A stretch of 64,000 nucleotides of DNA from an uncultured Fretibacterium sp. (lineage in GTDB: Bacteria; Synergistota; Synergistia; Synergistales; Aminobacteriaceae): contig CAMHMH010000003.1 of assembly GCA_946186205.1 (NCBI GenBank), positions 124,001 through 188,000 of the forward strand, written 5' to 3'. A model generated the notes under the pieces. It worked only from the letters and a program-made list of their open reading frames with translations, was not told where the DNA came from and ran no database searches. Of this stretch, positions 31,493 through 39,244 are shown in pieces (within the stretch, counting starts at the first letter, position 1; every line of letters begins with the position of its first letter). The position numbers were made by a program, and so were the translations under genes.

Positions 31493-32446
31493 ATGGATAA
31501 CAACAAAGTATTACGTGCCTCAAGAATTGGAACACTTTGCGACCGCGCTCTCTTCTACTCTGTAGCCGGAGCAGAGGAAATCACATCGGAGAAATCGCAG
31601 AGGATATTTGAAGTCGGCAAAGTCCTCGAACCCGTGATAGTGAGCTGGCTTCGCAATGACGGCTGGAACGTTAAGCGCAACATGTTCGACAGCACCAATG
31701 AGGAAATGAGTCTGAGCCTTGAGGTAGCAGGCGGAACAATCACGGCTCACCCTGACTGCATAATATCACGTGAGGGTGGCCTAATTCTCGCGGACATCAA
31801 AACCATGAACGACCGCTCATTCAGAAGCCTCAAGCGTGATGGAACAATCAAGTCTCACCCCCAGTACGCAGACCAGCTCACAATATACGCACAGGCACTC
31901 AGGGAATGCGGACACCAGATAGAGCAGCTTGCAATAGTCGCGCTCAACAAGAACAACTGCGAGGGGTATATCGACTTGTTCACGTTCGAGCCGGAAAGGT
32001 ACGAGGCACTGAAGGAACGTGCCGAGATGATATTCGCGCTCAATGAGGCACCAGAACAGGGCGACAGATTTCAGGGCTGGTGCTGTGGCTATTGCGGTTA
32101 TGCTCATCTGTGCGAACTTTGCAAGAAGGATACCGCTGTGGGGGAGGAGAGTGTACCTGCGACCGACAATCAGGAAGTCATAGACGCTGTGGAACTTCTG
32201 AGCGAAAGCAGGGATATGGAGAAGGCCGCTAAAGAATTATCTGATGAGGCAAAAGCTGTCCTTGACAGGGAAGTCCGCAAGCAGGGTATTAAGTCTCTCA
32301 GAGCTGGCAACCTCGTACTCATTCTCAACGAGATAAAGTCCTCGCGCCTCGATACAACCGCGCTCAAAAAGGCTCATCCCGAATTAGTAAGCGAGTTCAT
32401 GAAGCAGTCATCATCAGTAAGGTACGATTTGAAGGAGGTCGCGTAA
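31493..32446 (+). CDS. Cas4/RecB-like PD-(D/E)XK exonuclease
   Basis: A 317-residue nuclease. N-terminal RIGTLCDRALFY (residues 11-22) supplies the first cysteine of a Cas4-type iron-sulfur cluster, and CCGYCGYAHLCELC near residue 200 provides the others. The catalytic core is TAHPDCIISREGGLILADIK (H-P-D, then D-x-K, about 85-105), followed by the Q-motif region YADQLTIYAQAL. Such proteins make 3' single strands for phage recombination. AGGAGGAATAATA precedes the ATG. It sits 2 bp upstream of a Sak4-like ATPase gene, a typical recombinase pairing. Confidence 0.82.
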   Translation: MDNNKVLRASRIGTLCDRALFYSVAGAEEITSEKSQRIFEVGKVLEPVIVSWLRNDGWNVKRNMFDSTNEEMSLSLEVAGGTITAHPDCIISREGGLILADIKTMNDRSFRSLKRDGTIKSHPQYADQLTIYAQALRECGHQIEQLAIVALNKNNCEGYIDLFTFEPERYEALKERAEMIFALNEAPEQGDRFQGWCCGYCGYAHLCELCKKDTAVGEESVPATDNQEVIDAVELLSESRDMEKAAKELSDEAKAVLDREVRKQGIKSLRAGNLVLILNEIKSSRLDTTALKKAHPELVSEFMKQSSSVRYDLKEVA

Positions 32447-32448
32447 TC

Positions 32449-33351
32449 ATGAGTATATTCAGGAAAGCAGAACGGCGCAAGGCTAAATTGCGTCTGGCGA
32501 TAACCGGCCCGGCAGGGAGCGGAAAGACTTACGGAGCGTTACAGATAGCGCAGGGCCTCAGAGGACGTATAGCAATGATTGACACGGAGAACGGAAGCGG
32601 AGATTTGTACTCCTCAATCTGCGAGTATGACATCATGAACATCAACGCACCTTTTGACCCTCGCAAATACATTCAGGCAATACATGACGCGGAAAATGAA
32701 GGCTACGATGTCCTGATTATCGACAGCCTCTCGCACTGCTGGATTTCCGAAGGCGGCCTGCTTGACATGAAGGAGCAGTTAGCGACATCTGGAAAGTACA
32801 ATTCATTCAGCGCATGGAGCAAAGTAACACCGATACAGAACAAGCTCATTGAGGCCATGCTCACATCGAAATGCCACATAATAGCGACCATGAGGAGCAG
32901 GACAGATTATGTGCAGTGCGTTAACGACAAGGGGCGCACAGAAATTCGCAAAGTCGGACTTGCACCAGTTCAGCGTGATGGGATGGATTATGAGTTCTCC
33001 GTGGTCTTTGACCTGAACAATGAACACACAGTAACCGTGAGCAAGGACAGGACATCAATATTTGACGGAAAGAACTTCACTCTCTCAGCAGAAACGGGCG
33101 CAACACTTCTTGCGTGGCTCAACTCCGGAAAAGATATTCCCGATGTCAGAGAAATCAACGAACGCAAGCAGTCAGTCTACAAGGCATATCTCGCATACTT
33201 CAACGGCAACCAGCAGGAAGCTCAGAACGCAATACTGGCTATAACTCAGGGCAGAGGCTCTAAGGAGTGGACAGTTGACGACCTCAATGCGTTGCAGGCC
33301 AATTTGGACACTCACAACAATTCTCCTGAACAACTCCCGCAGGCTGTGTAA
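32449..33351 (+). CDS. Sak4-like RecA-fold ATPase (phage recombinase)
   Basis: A 300-residue AAA_24 / Sak4-type protein. Walker A GPAGSGKT is at residues 20-27 and Walker B is YDVLIIDSLSH near 85-95; CHIIATMRSRTDY and KVGLAPVQRDGMDYEFSVVF match the conserved second half of the family. Sak4 proteins are short RecA-like phage ATPases that promote single-strand annealing with SSB. The C-terminal 70 residues (after GKDI) are a variable helical extension. It is cotranscribed with the exonuclease gene. Confidence 0.87.
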   Translation: MSIFRKAERRKAKLRLAITGPAGSGKTYGALQIAQGLRGRIAMIDTENGSGDLYSSICEYDIMNINAPFDPRKYIQAIHDAENEGYDVLIIDSLSHCWISEGGLLDMKEQLATSGKYNSFSAWSKVTPIQNKLIEAMLTSKCHIIATMRSRTDYVQCVNDKGRTEIRKVGLAPVQRDGMDYEFSVVFDLNNEHTVTVSKDRTSIFDGKNFTLSAETGATLLAWLNSGKDIPDVREINERKQSVYKAYLAYFNGNQQEAQNAILAITQGRGSKEWTVDDLNALQANLDTHNNSPEQLPQAV

Positions 33352-33364
33352 GGAGGCAGCGCAC

Positions 33365-33670
33365 ATGAGACACGAACATAAATATGCGCTCATCTGGAAG
33401 AACGGACAGTACTCGGTCGGTGATGAATGCTCCATCGCAAGAGCGTACTGCAAAACGAAGCGGCTCATACTCGGATTGCTGAAGCTCAACGGACACAACA
33501 GACTGGTATATTCACTCAAGATAAACGGCCAGTGGAAACCGCAGGGTACTATCTGCAACATGGGTAGCAGTGAAGCTAACCGCCGTGCAGCGTTCAGGGA
33601 CTTCTTTCATAACCATCTGCTGAACAATCAGGACGAGTACAGCATTATCAGGCTCACAGACGACAGGTAA
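33365..33670 (+). CDS. Hypothetical protein of the recombination module
   Basis: A 101-residue basic protein (MRHEHKYALIWKNGQYSVGD at the start; KINGQWKPQGTICNMGSSEA in the middle). AAGGAGG lies 8 nt before ATG 33365, which decides this start against a longer frame overlapping the ATPase gene. No family recognised. It follows the Sak4-like gene by 13 bp. Confidence 0.68.
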   Translation: MRHEHKYALIWKNGQYSVGDECSIARAYCKTKRLILGLLKLNGHNRLVYSLKINGQWKPQGTICNMGSSEANRRAAFRDFFHNHLLNNQDEYSIIRLTDDR

Positions 33671-33736
33671 CAATCAAAATCGGGCAGGTGAATACGTTTC
33701 CATCTGCCCCCTTTCACTATCACAGGAGGTAATATC

Positions 33737-34096
33737 ATGTCAAAGAAAACAGTGCAGGCAGCTACAAAGGAAATCAGCTCACACAAACCGAACTCGCAGA
33801 TACTCAAAGCGTATAAAGCAGGAATAATGCCCGTCTCACACCGCATACTGTTCAACGCTTTCAAGAAAGCTCTGAACGGAGCAAAAGAGGGGGAGATAAA
33901 TCTCTCGGAAATTCTCGCAGAAGTCGGAGTGCATCGTTCGTCCGCTATGAAATCAATCCAGAGTATGACTGAGTTCAAGGTTATAGAGTTTTCTACAACC
34001 TACTCATCAACCCCCGGCAAGCGCGGTAAATGGCAGACGTACATCAAGTTGCTGAATGACCCGGAAAGAGAAGAGGTAGAACCCAAAAGCGCATGA
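33737..34096 (+). CDS. Winged-helix-like hypothetical protein
   Basis: A 119-residue basic protein. INLSEILAEVGVHRSSAMKS (about 55-74) reads as a helix-turn-helix followed by a wing (VIEFSTTYSSTPGKRGKWQT), as in small phage replication or regulatory proteins. AGGAGG precedes the ATG. The TGA stop overlaps an ATG that opens the GIY-YIG gene in another frame. Confidence 0.65.
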   Translation: MSKKTVQAATKEISSHKPNSQILKAYKAGIMPVSHRILFNAFKKALNGAKEGEINLSEILAEVGVHRSSAMKSIQSMTEFKVIEFSTTYSSTPGKRGKWQTYIKLLNDPEREEVEPKSA

Positions 34097-34538
34097 GCCA
34101 CAAAAAGAGATTGTTCTCCTCGGTTACCGCTTCAAGTTCATTCAGTCGCTTATACCCGAGAGCGATAAATCCGGCCGCGCGAAAAAGTTCTACCCGCAGA
34201 ATGAGTACAAAGGGAACAGAAAGCTACACAGACACGGCAAGGGGGCTTTCTGCCGCTTCTCGATTATCGCTCAGGAAGTCGCAGGCGTGTACTTGCTGAC
34301 TGATGGAGACGGTAACATCCTCTATATCGGTGAGACGCGCAATTACCGACAGAGATTCAACGATTCACGCTTCGGCAGTTATGGCTTCATCACTCCGGCT
34401 GCTTGTTATGAGGGCGGACAGTCGACTAACTGCAAAATTAATCACCTTGTCTTGATTTACTTTGAGGCAGGTAGCCCTCTCAGACTATACTTCATGGAAA
34501 CTTCACACCATAAGCAGGTCGAGAGGGAGCTGCTTTAA
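34093..34538 (+). CDS. GIY-YIG nuclease, readable only through a -1 frame change
   Basis: The GIY-YIG motif is clear: GVYLLTDGDGNILYIGETRN (34284-34343), with the downstream Arg/Glu helix RQRFNDSRFG. In that frame the ORF is open from 34080 but has no ATG, GTG or TTG before 34287, which would cut the domain. The coupled ATG at 34093 (overlapping the previous TGA) is in the other frame, and shifting -1 at CAAAAAG (34101-34107) joins MSHKK to EIVLLGYRFKFIQS and the domain, giving about 148 residues. Either a programmed -1 shift on tandem Lys codons or a one-base mutation in the A-run. GIY-YIG proteins cut DNA in repair and in mobile elements. Confidence 0.68.
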
Positions 34539-34589
34539 TCATTCGTAACGCCGTTCAACATCAGGAGATACTAAAAGTCAAGAGGCTGA

Positions 34590-35141
34590 CTACTTGGAGG
34601 TCGTCTTGCTTTTAGTTTTTTGCAGATATTCTTGTATACGGCCATTCACCATGCCACGAAGTTCATCAATCAGAGCCTTCCGATCTGTCGGAGTTAACTT
34701 ATCAAAGTTGATAAAACTTATCGTCAGCGTTCCAGCCTTTGGCATACCCTCTAACACCGCAAAGACCATTGGCGTATTTCGATTTACGTACAGCATGTCC
34801 CTTTTTGAGAGGCGCATTACACATGTGTAGAGCTTCTCGGCTTTGATTAACTCTTCATGCGTAGGGACAACATCATTCTTGAGCTTGTCGAGTACGTAGT
34901 AGGCGTGCATCAACGATGTATCTTTGAGACGCTCGATGTTTTCTTCGCTCAATCCGAGTGTCTTCAACTCTGCGAGTACACCGTCAAGAGAAATTTTTTG
35001 TGCGCGAAGATACTCCTCAAATGTATCATGCAGTCCAGCATCGTAACCAGCACCATCTATCCAGCCAAATTTTGTCAAACAAGTATCCATAGTTGCTCGT
35101 ATTGGCGTTGTACTGTTTGAACTTGGTTGCGTTTGACGCAC
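34590..35141 (-). CDS. Hypothetical protein at the right end of the accessory region
   Basis: A 183-residue helical protein without signal peptide or membrane span. It contains TFEEYLRAQKISLDGVLAEL, then SEENIERLKDTSLMHAYYVL, and a Lys/Thr-rich tail (KTKSKTTSK). The listed GTG start has no clear ribosome site; ATG 35090 (MDTCLTKFGW) is an alternative. It converges on the GIY-YIG gene. Not recognised. Confidence 0.6.
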   Translation of the reverse strand: MRQTQPSSNSTTPIRATMDTCLTKFGWIDGAGYDAGLHDTFEEYLRAQKISLDGVLAELKTLGLSEENIERLKDTSLMHAYYVLDKLKNDVVPTHEELIKAEKLYTCVMRLSKRDMLYVNRNTPMVFAVLEGMPKAGTLTISFINFDKLTPTDRKALIDELRGMVNGRIQEYLQKTKSKTTSK

Positions 35142-35367
35142 AGATGTCTGTAGGAATTGACATTTCTTATGAATGGGAAGCGTTCCAATACATTATTCTC
35201 TGTGAGACAGTGAACTTAACCGTAACCTACTTGATAGATACATGGACTGAAAAATAGTTATTGAGGTTATGTGTTGCACTGTTCAGATTTTTATCTCCTC
35301 ATTTGGTGGATGTAAAGCCTCATGATTGATGATACTGTATTTGTGAAATGAAGCACTGCTCCTGTAA
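35142..35367. other. AT-rich intergenic spacer without a gene
   Basis: 226 bp between the accessory region and the sensor-MFS operon. I see no ORF with a ribosome site, no terminator with a T-run and no repeat element. Confidence 0.5.
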
Positions 35368-35886
35368 TTATTCATTGTATGGTATCCTTATAAAGTTCTC
35401 GTATTCATCAGGCGTGAACATTACCCGGCATATGTAGTCGTATTCGCGCATGATTTCGTCATCGGGATGCTTTCTGTCCGCCCAGTGTATTACCTTGTAG
35501 CGGACACCCCACAGTTCCACCTCAAAATCCGAAACAAATGCTCCTATACGCCTGTACAATGCCAGACGTTTTGCCGCAAATGACGGATCGGGCGCATGTT
35601 CAGGGGATTCTACGTCTGCAATTATGACGCTGTCATGATAATGTTTCGTAATATAGCGAACCAGAGACGAACCGATTCCTGATTTACGATATGAAGGCAC
35701 AACATGAAGATAATCCCAGAACATCCAGCCAGGCTTCACTGAATACAGAAGGAGTTCTGCTGCAATCTCCGAGCCGTCATAAAGGCACAGAAACTTGTAC
35801 TTTCCCTGCCGGATGAGCTCCTCAATTTCGGGCAGAGTCCGCAGCTCCTCATACGGAAACGCCGGAACAAGATCACGTTCATACAC
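35368..35886 (-). CDS. GNAT-family N-acetyltransferase
   Basis: A 172-residue acetyltransferase. The acetyl-CoA-binding motif A is VVPSYRKSGIGSSLVRYITK (about 62-81, Q/RxxGxG/A type), after beta strands containing GSEIAAELLLYSV and WMFWDYLHV. Motif B may be AAKRLALYRRIGAF. Start is a GTG 13 bp after the preceding gene's stop. Last gene of the operon that begins at 44224; next to another acyltransferase-fold protein, so the two may modify the same product. Substrate unknown. Confidence 0.82.
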   Translation of the reverse strand: MYERDLVPAFPYEELRTLPEIEELIRQGKYKFLCLYDGSEIAAELLLYSVKPGWMFWDYLHVVPSYRKSGIGSSLVRYITKHYHDSVIIADVESPEHAPDPSFAAKRLALYRRIGAFVSDFEVELWGVRYKVIHWADRKHPDDEIMREYDYICRVMFTPDEYENFIRIPYNE

Positions 35887-35899
35887 CAGCCGGACTTCT

Positions 35900-36853
35900 T
35901 CACCGCAGTTCCATCGCGCTTAGCGTTATTCTTGCTGACAAGCTATAGGGAGCAAGCCTGCATTTGTACGCCCTCAAGCCCTCGTTCCCTATGTCCTCCG
36001 TGAAGTTAATCTCGTCCGTGCCCGACAGAAAACGTGTGAAGCATTCTTTCAGCAGATATTCATTGATGCCCTTCATGCGGTTGTTGGCGTGCTTGAACAC
36101 ATACAGGCCGACATCGTTATACTGCGACACGATACAGAACCCGGCCGGTTTTCCGTTCACGCGTACAAGAGTACCCCACCACCCACCAGTAAGAATTATA
36201 CTGTCCATCATTCCGACGACTCTCTCGACAGCCTTAAGGGGACACGCGAAACACTCAGAGCATTCATGAGATGGACACCAGACTTCACGCATAAGAGTCA
36301 TGCACTCTTCACGGTGCTCGGAAGTCAGAACAACTGTTTCTGGCGAAAAGTGCCGGATGAAGTAGCGGTAACGGTAACGGAAATCAGCACTTTCCATAGT
36401 CCCCACGAAATCTTCGCGCCGGTAAATATAGTCCATCCATTGGCGGGGACGCTCGACGTTCCAGAAGATGCCGCTCACTCCCTGATAGAACGGTAGCATC
36501 CATTCGCTCATGTCAACGATAAGCAGCTGAAGCCCCAGCGTATTCATGTCAGAACGCATAACACTGAAGGCCTCGCTGAAGCTCTCGCTCGAGTAGTGCC
36601 CGATGAAGGGTATTGCTGTCCACTTCTGAATCGTACCGTCATACTGCAGGCAGCATATCATACCGCCCGTTATCTTGTAGAAAGCCGGTATAGCATCACT
36701 CCACGCAATTATACATGGAAAGGAGAGCGCAGAAGACCACGCCTCGTTCATTGCGTCGTAATACGGCGCGAACACGCTATAGTCTTCTGCTGTAACAGGA
36801 CGGTAACCCAGCTCCTGCAAGCGTCCTGCAATTACGGGAAACTCATTCATCAT
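35900..36853 (-). CDS. DUF2156 / LPG_synthase_C-like acyltransferase-fold protein
   Basis: A 317-residue soluble protein resembling the C-terminal domain of phosphatidylglycerol lysyltransferases (two fused GNAT folds that use aminoacyl-tRNA or acyl donors): RYRYRYFIRHFSPETVVL, then GGWWGTLVRVNGKPAGFCIV, VFKHANNRMKGINEYLLKEC and the terminal INFTEDIGNEGLRAYK. The ATG (36853) overlaps the stop of the sensor-MFS gene by 4 bp, with AGGAAG upstream. No membrane domain is attached, so it may act on a soluble substrate. Also has four Cys in CPSHECSECFAC, a possible metal site. Confidence 0.78.
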   Translation of the reverse strand: MMNEFPVIAGRLQELGYRPVTAEDYSVFAPYYDAMNEAWSSALSFPCIIAWSDAIPAFYKITGGMICCLQYDGTIQKWTAIPFIGHYSSESFSEAFSVMRSDMNTLGLQLLIVDMSEWMLPFYQGVSGIFWNVERPRQWMDYIYRREDFVGTMESADFRYRYRYFIRHFSPETVVLTSEHREECMTLMREVWCPSHECSECFACPLKAVERVVGMMDSIILTGGWWGTLVRVNGKPAGFCIVSQYNDVGLYVFKHANNRMKGINEYLLKECFTRFLSGTDEINFTEDIGNEGLRAYKCRLAPYSLSARITLSAMELR

Positions 36854-39213
36854 GCTGACTTCCTGACCCTCGCTGACATTCTGATGGCCACGATAAGCAC
36901 CGCCGCAAGAACATAGAGCATAGCACCTATCACCATGGGCGATATGACACCGTTTGACGGGATCAGCAGCAATTCGGCTACTACAGGTGCCGCCATCACG
37001 GCGAGTGAAGCCAGACAAGAATAGAGAATCATTGCCGCAGACTCACTGATATTGCTTGTAACAACCTTCAAGCTCAGGAAGCTATCCGCAACCAGCGGGG
37101 AAGCGAGACCGTCATTGAGGCCGAGAATCGTGCTCGTGATGATTACCATGATTACGACAGGAGGGAGTTTCGCGACAAATATACCCGCCGCTGTAAAAGC
37201 AAAGACAACCGCAACAGGGATATATGAGCCGAGATATTTTTTTGCCCATGACACAAGAGCCGGGCCGATGTATATTCCCGCAATACCGTTAAGGATGTAG
37301 CAGTAGCTCAGCGTGATAGCCGATATGCCTTCTTCCTGGCACACTGCCGGGATAAGCGTAATGCAAAGCATCGTCCCAATGAACATAGGTAAGGCAACCA
37401 CTGCAATGAAGAATCCCATTTCACGAGATAGGGAGACTTGCAATATTTTTTTCAGGCTTACGGATTCCTCTTCGGCATTATCATTCTTATGGGCAAACAG
37501 AGCCTTGAACGGAACCATTACGAACACGCTCGCAAAGTATAAAAGAAACATCACCGTAGAGCATAAGAACGTTACAGCATAACCGCCGTTCGCCGCGATG
37601 ATAGCTCCCATACTTGCTCCGCACGTGCCTCCTGCCATCACTCCTGCCGAGCCCTGAGCAATAATGCTGGTTCGCCCTTCTTCCGTCTCAGAGCCGAACA
37701 CTATCATGAAGTCTGAACAGCGCAGACAATCGAATGCAACACCGGCCAGCGCACGGCATATTATGATAACCAGTGCGCTTCCAGTTATAAACGTTGTGAT
37801 ATTGCAGGCAACCATAAGGATAGTCGCTAAAAACACTCTGCTACGATCTTTACCCTGCATTTTGGGAAGAATGAACATGTCCGTGAGCACTTGCGCCAAA
37901 CCCTCAACTGTAATAGGAAGTGCCGCCGTCATACCGATTGACAGCCCGAAAAGAGTTTCTCCGTTCTCACGAATCATCATTGCCGCGAATGGCATACAGA
38001 TATATTCGGCCGCATAAAGAATGAAGCACGTAAATCTCGCCGTAAGTCCTATCTGGCTCTCAGAGAAACCGAGTTCTGACTTCTTGTTTTTGTCCTCAAA
38101 TATCTTCAGCAAGTTCACAAGCTCGAATACAAACATCAGCAGGATTATTACCGTCGACAGAATCACGAAAAACGTTTCCCGCTGCTGCCGCTCCATCGCT
38201 GTGTTCGAGATTTCGGCTTCAAGATACAGCGGAAGGGTGTTCTCTCCTGTCTCGAGGCGGAACATCATCAGATTCGACTGTTCCTGCGTCAGCATTACGT
38301 CCGAAATATTGTCGGTAATGCGCGTCCTGTGAAGTATGCCCAGAGAGCTTACGCGCTTTTCGATGTATTCTCTTAGGTCCGTAACTTCTGAGAGCTCGAC
38401 TCCCTGCGCACGCACGCGCCTGACACTTTCGCTCAAGTTCCGCAGCGACAAACGCACGGAGTTCTCTATCTTCGTCCTGTAATCCCGCTGAAAGTCATTC
38501 ATGATGTAACGCGAGAAGCTCAATACCGCGATTTCTATTATCAGGACGGCTACGAACCTCATTAGGCCGTTGCTCATTTCTCCGTACTGCTCGATCCATG
38601 ACTCCCTCTGCACAACCCACACGAATATCACGAGTGCAAGGCTCACAACCAGCGAGAATATCCCGTCAAGAACGAGAACCTTCCTGAAAATCGCGCTCAT
38701 GCCGTCCCTGAACATATCGTTCGTGTAGATGCACCCGAAATACCCGACTGCTTCCTCGCCAATGTGTATGGGGGTGAAGATAGCTTTGAACTCGTCCAGC
38801 GTGGCCTGTATGCTTCCCTCTCCGGCGTTGTCCTGTATCTCCCTGCGCACGGCCTCGTCAGCAATAAACCGGGCAACTTGGCCTGAAGTTATCGCTCTAT
38901 TGCTGTCCGTCTCATAGAGCAGATTCAGATCAGTATCAAGAATGAATGAGTGCGGTTCGCTGAACTGTATCTCGAAGCTCCTGAATATGTCCTGAATGCC
39001 GTAGTAATTGCGGAAATCCTTGCCGAAGTTCAGAGCCACTTCCATTGACGAGATAGTATCTCTCTCGACACGGGCTATGAGCTTCTCTTCCATCTCCATT
39101 ACCATAGAGCGATAGTTGAGATAGCTCAAGACTGCTATGAAGTTCACCGCGAACACAGCAACTGCAACAAGCATAAGCACATATGAACGCGGCATTTTCT
39201 TTCTGTCTGACAT
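36850..39213 (-). CDS. Sensor-MFS protein (extracytoplasmic sensor domain fused to MFS transporter), copy 2
   Basis: A 787-residue membrane protein. A first span (about 8-30) is followed by a long extracytoplasmic region like a double Cache sensor (about 31-180, with FILDTDLNLLYETDSNRA), more spans, a second outside domain (about 230-350, ending ETGENTLPLYLEAEIS) and then a roughly twelve-span major-facilitator module (from about 385; typical loop text LSYCYILNGIAGIYIGPALV). Domain order recalls chemoreceptors in which the signalling part is replaced by a transporter. ATG 39213 has AAGGAAGG upstream. It is a tandem paralogue of 39245-41626. Confidence 0.83.
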   Translation of the reverse strand: MSDRKKMPRSYVLMLVAVAVFAVNFIAVLSYLNYRSMVMEMEEKLIARVERDTISSMEVALNFGKDFRNYYGIQDIFRSFEIQFSEPHSFILDTDLNLLYETDSNRAITSGQVARFIADEAVRREIQDNAGEGSIQATLDEFKAIFTPIHIGEEAVGYFGCIYTNDMFRDGMSAIFRKVLVLDGIFSLVVSLALVIFVWVVQRESWIEQYGEMSNGLMRFVAVLIIEIAVLSFSRYIMNDFQRDYRTKIENSVRLSLRNLSESVRRVRAQGVELSEVTDLREYIEKRVSSLGILHRTRITDNISDVMLTQEQSNLMMFRLETGENTLPLYLEAEISNTAMERQQRETFFVILSTVIILLMFVFELVNLLKIFEDKNKKSELGFSESQIGLTARFTCFILYAAEYICMPFAAMMIRENGETLFGLSIGMTAALPITVEGLAQVLTDMFILPKMQGKDRSRVFLATILMVACNITTFITGSALVIIICRALAGVAFDCLRCSDFMIVFGSETEEGRTSIIAQGSAGVMAGGTCGASMGAIIAANGGYAVTFLCSTVMFLLYFASVFVMVPFKALFAHKNDNAEEESVSLKKILQVSLSREMGFFIAVVALPMFIGTMLCITLIPAVCQEEGISAITLSYCYILNGIAGIYIGPALVSWAKKYLGSYIPVAVVFAFTAAGIFVAKLPPVVIMVIITSTILGLNDGLASPLVADSFLSLKVVTSNISESAAMILYSCLASLAVMAAPVVAELLLIPSNGVISPMVIGAMLYVLAAVLIVAIRMSARVRKSA

Positions 39214-39244
39214 CAGATTACCTTCCTTGATGAAATTCTGCACG

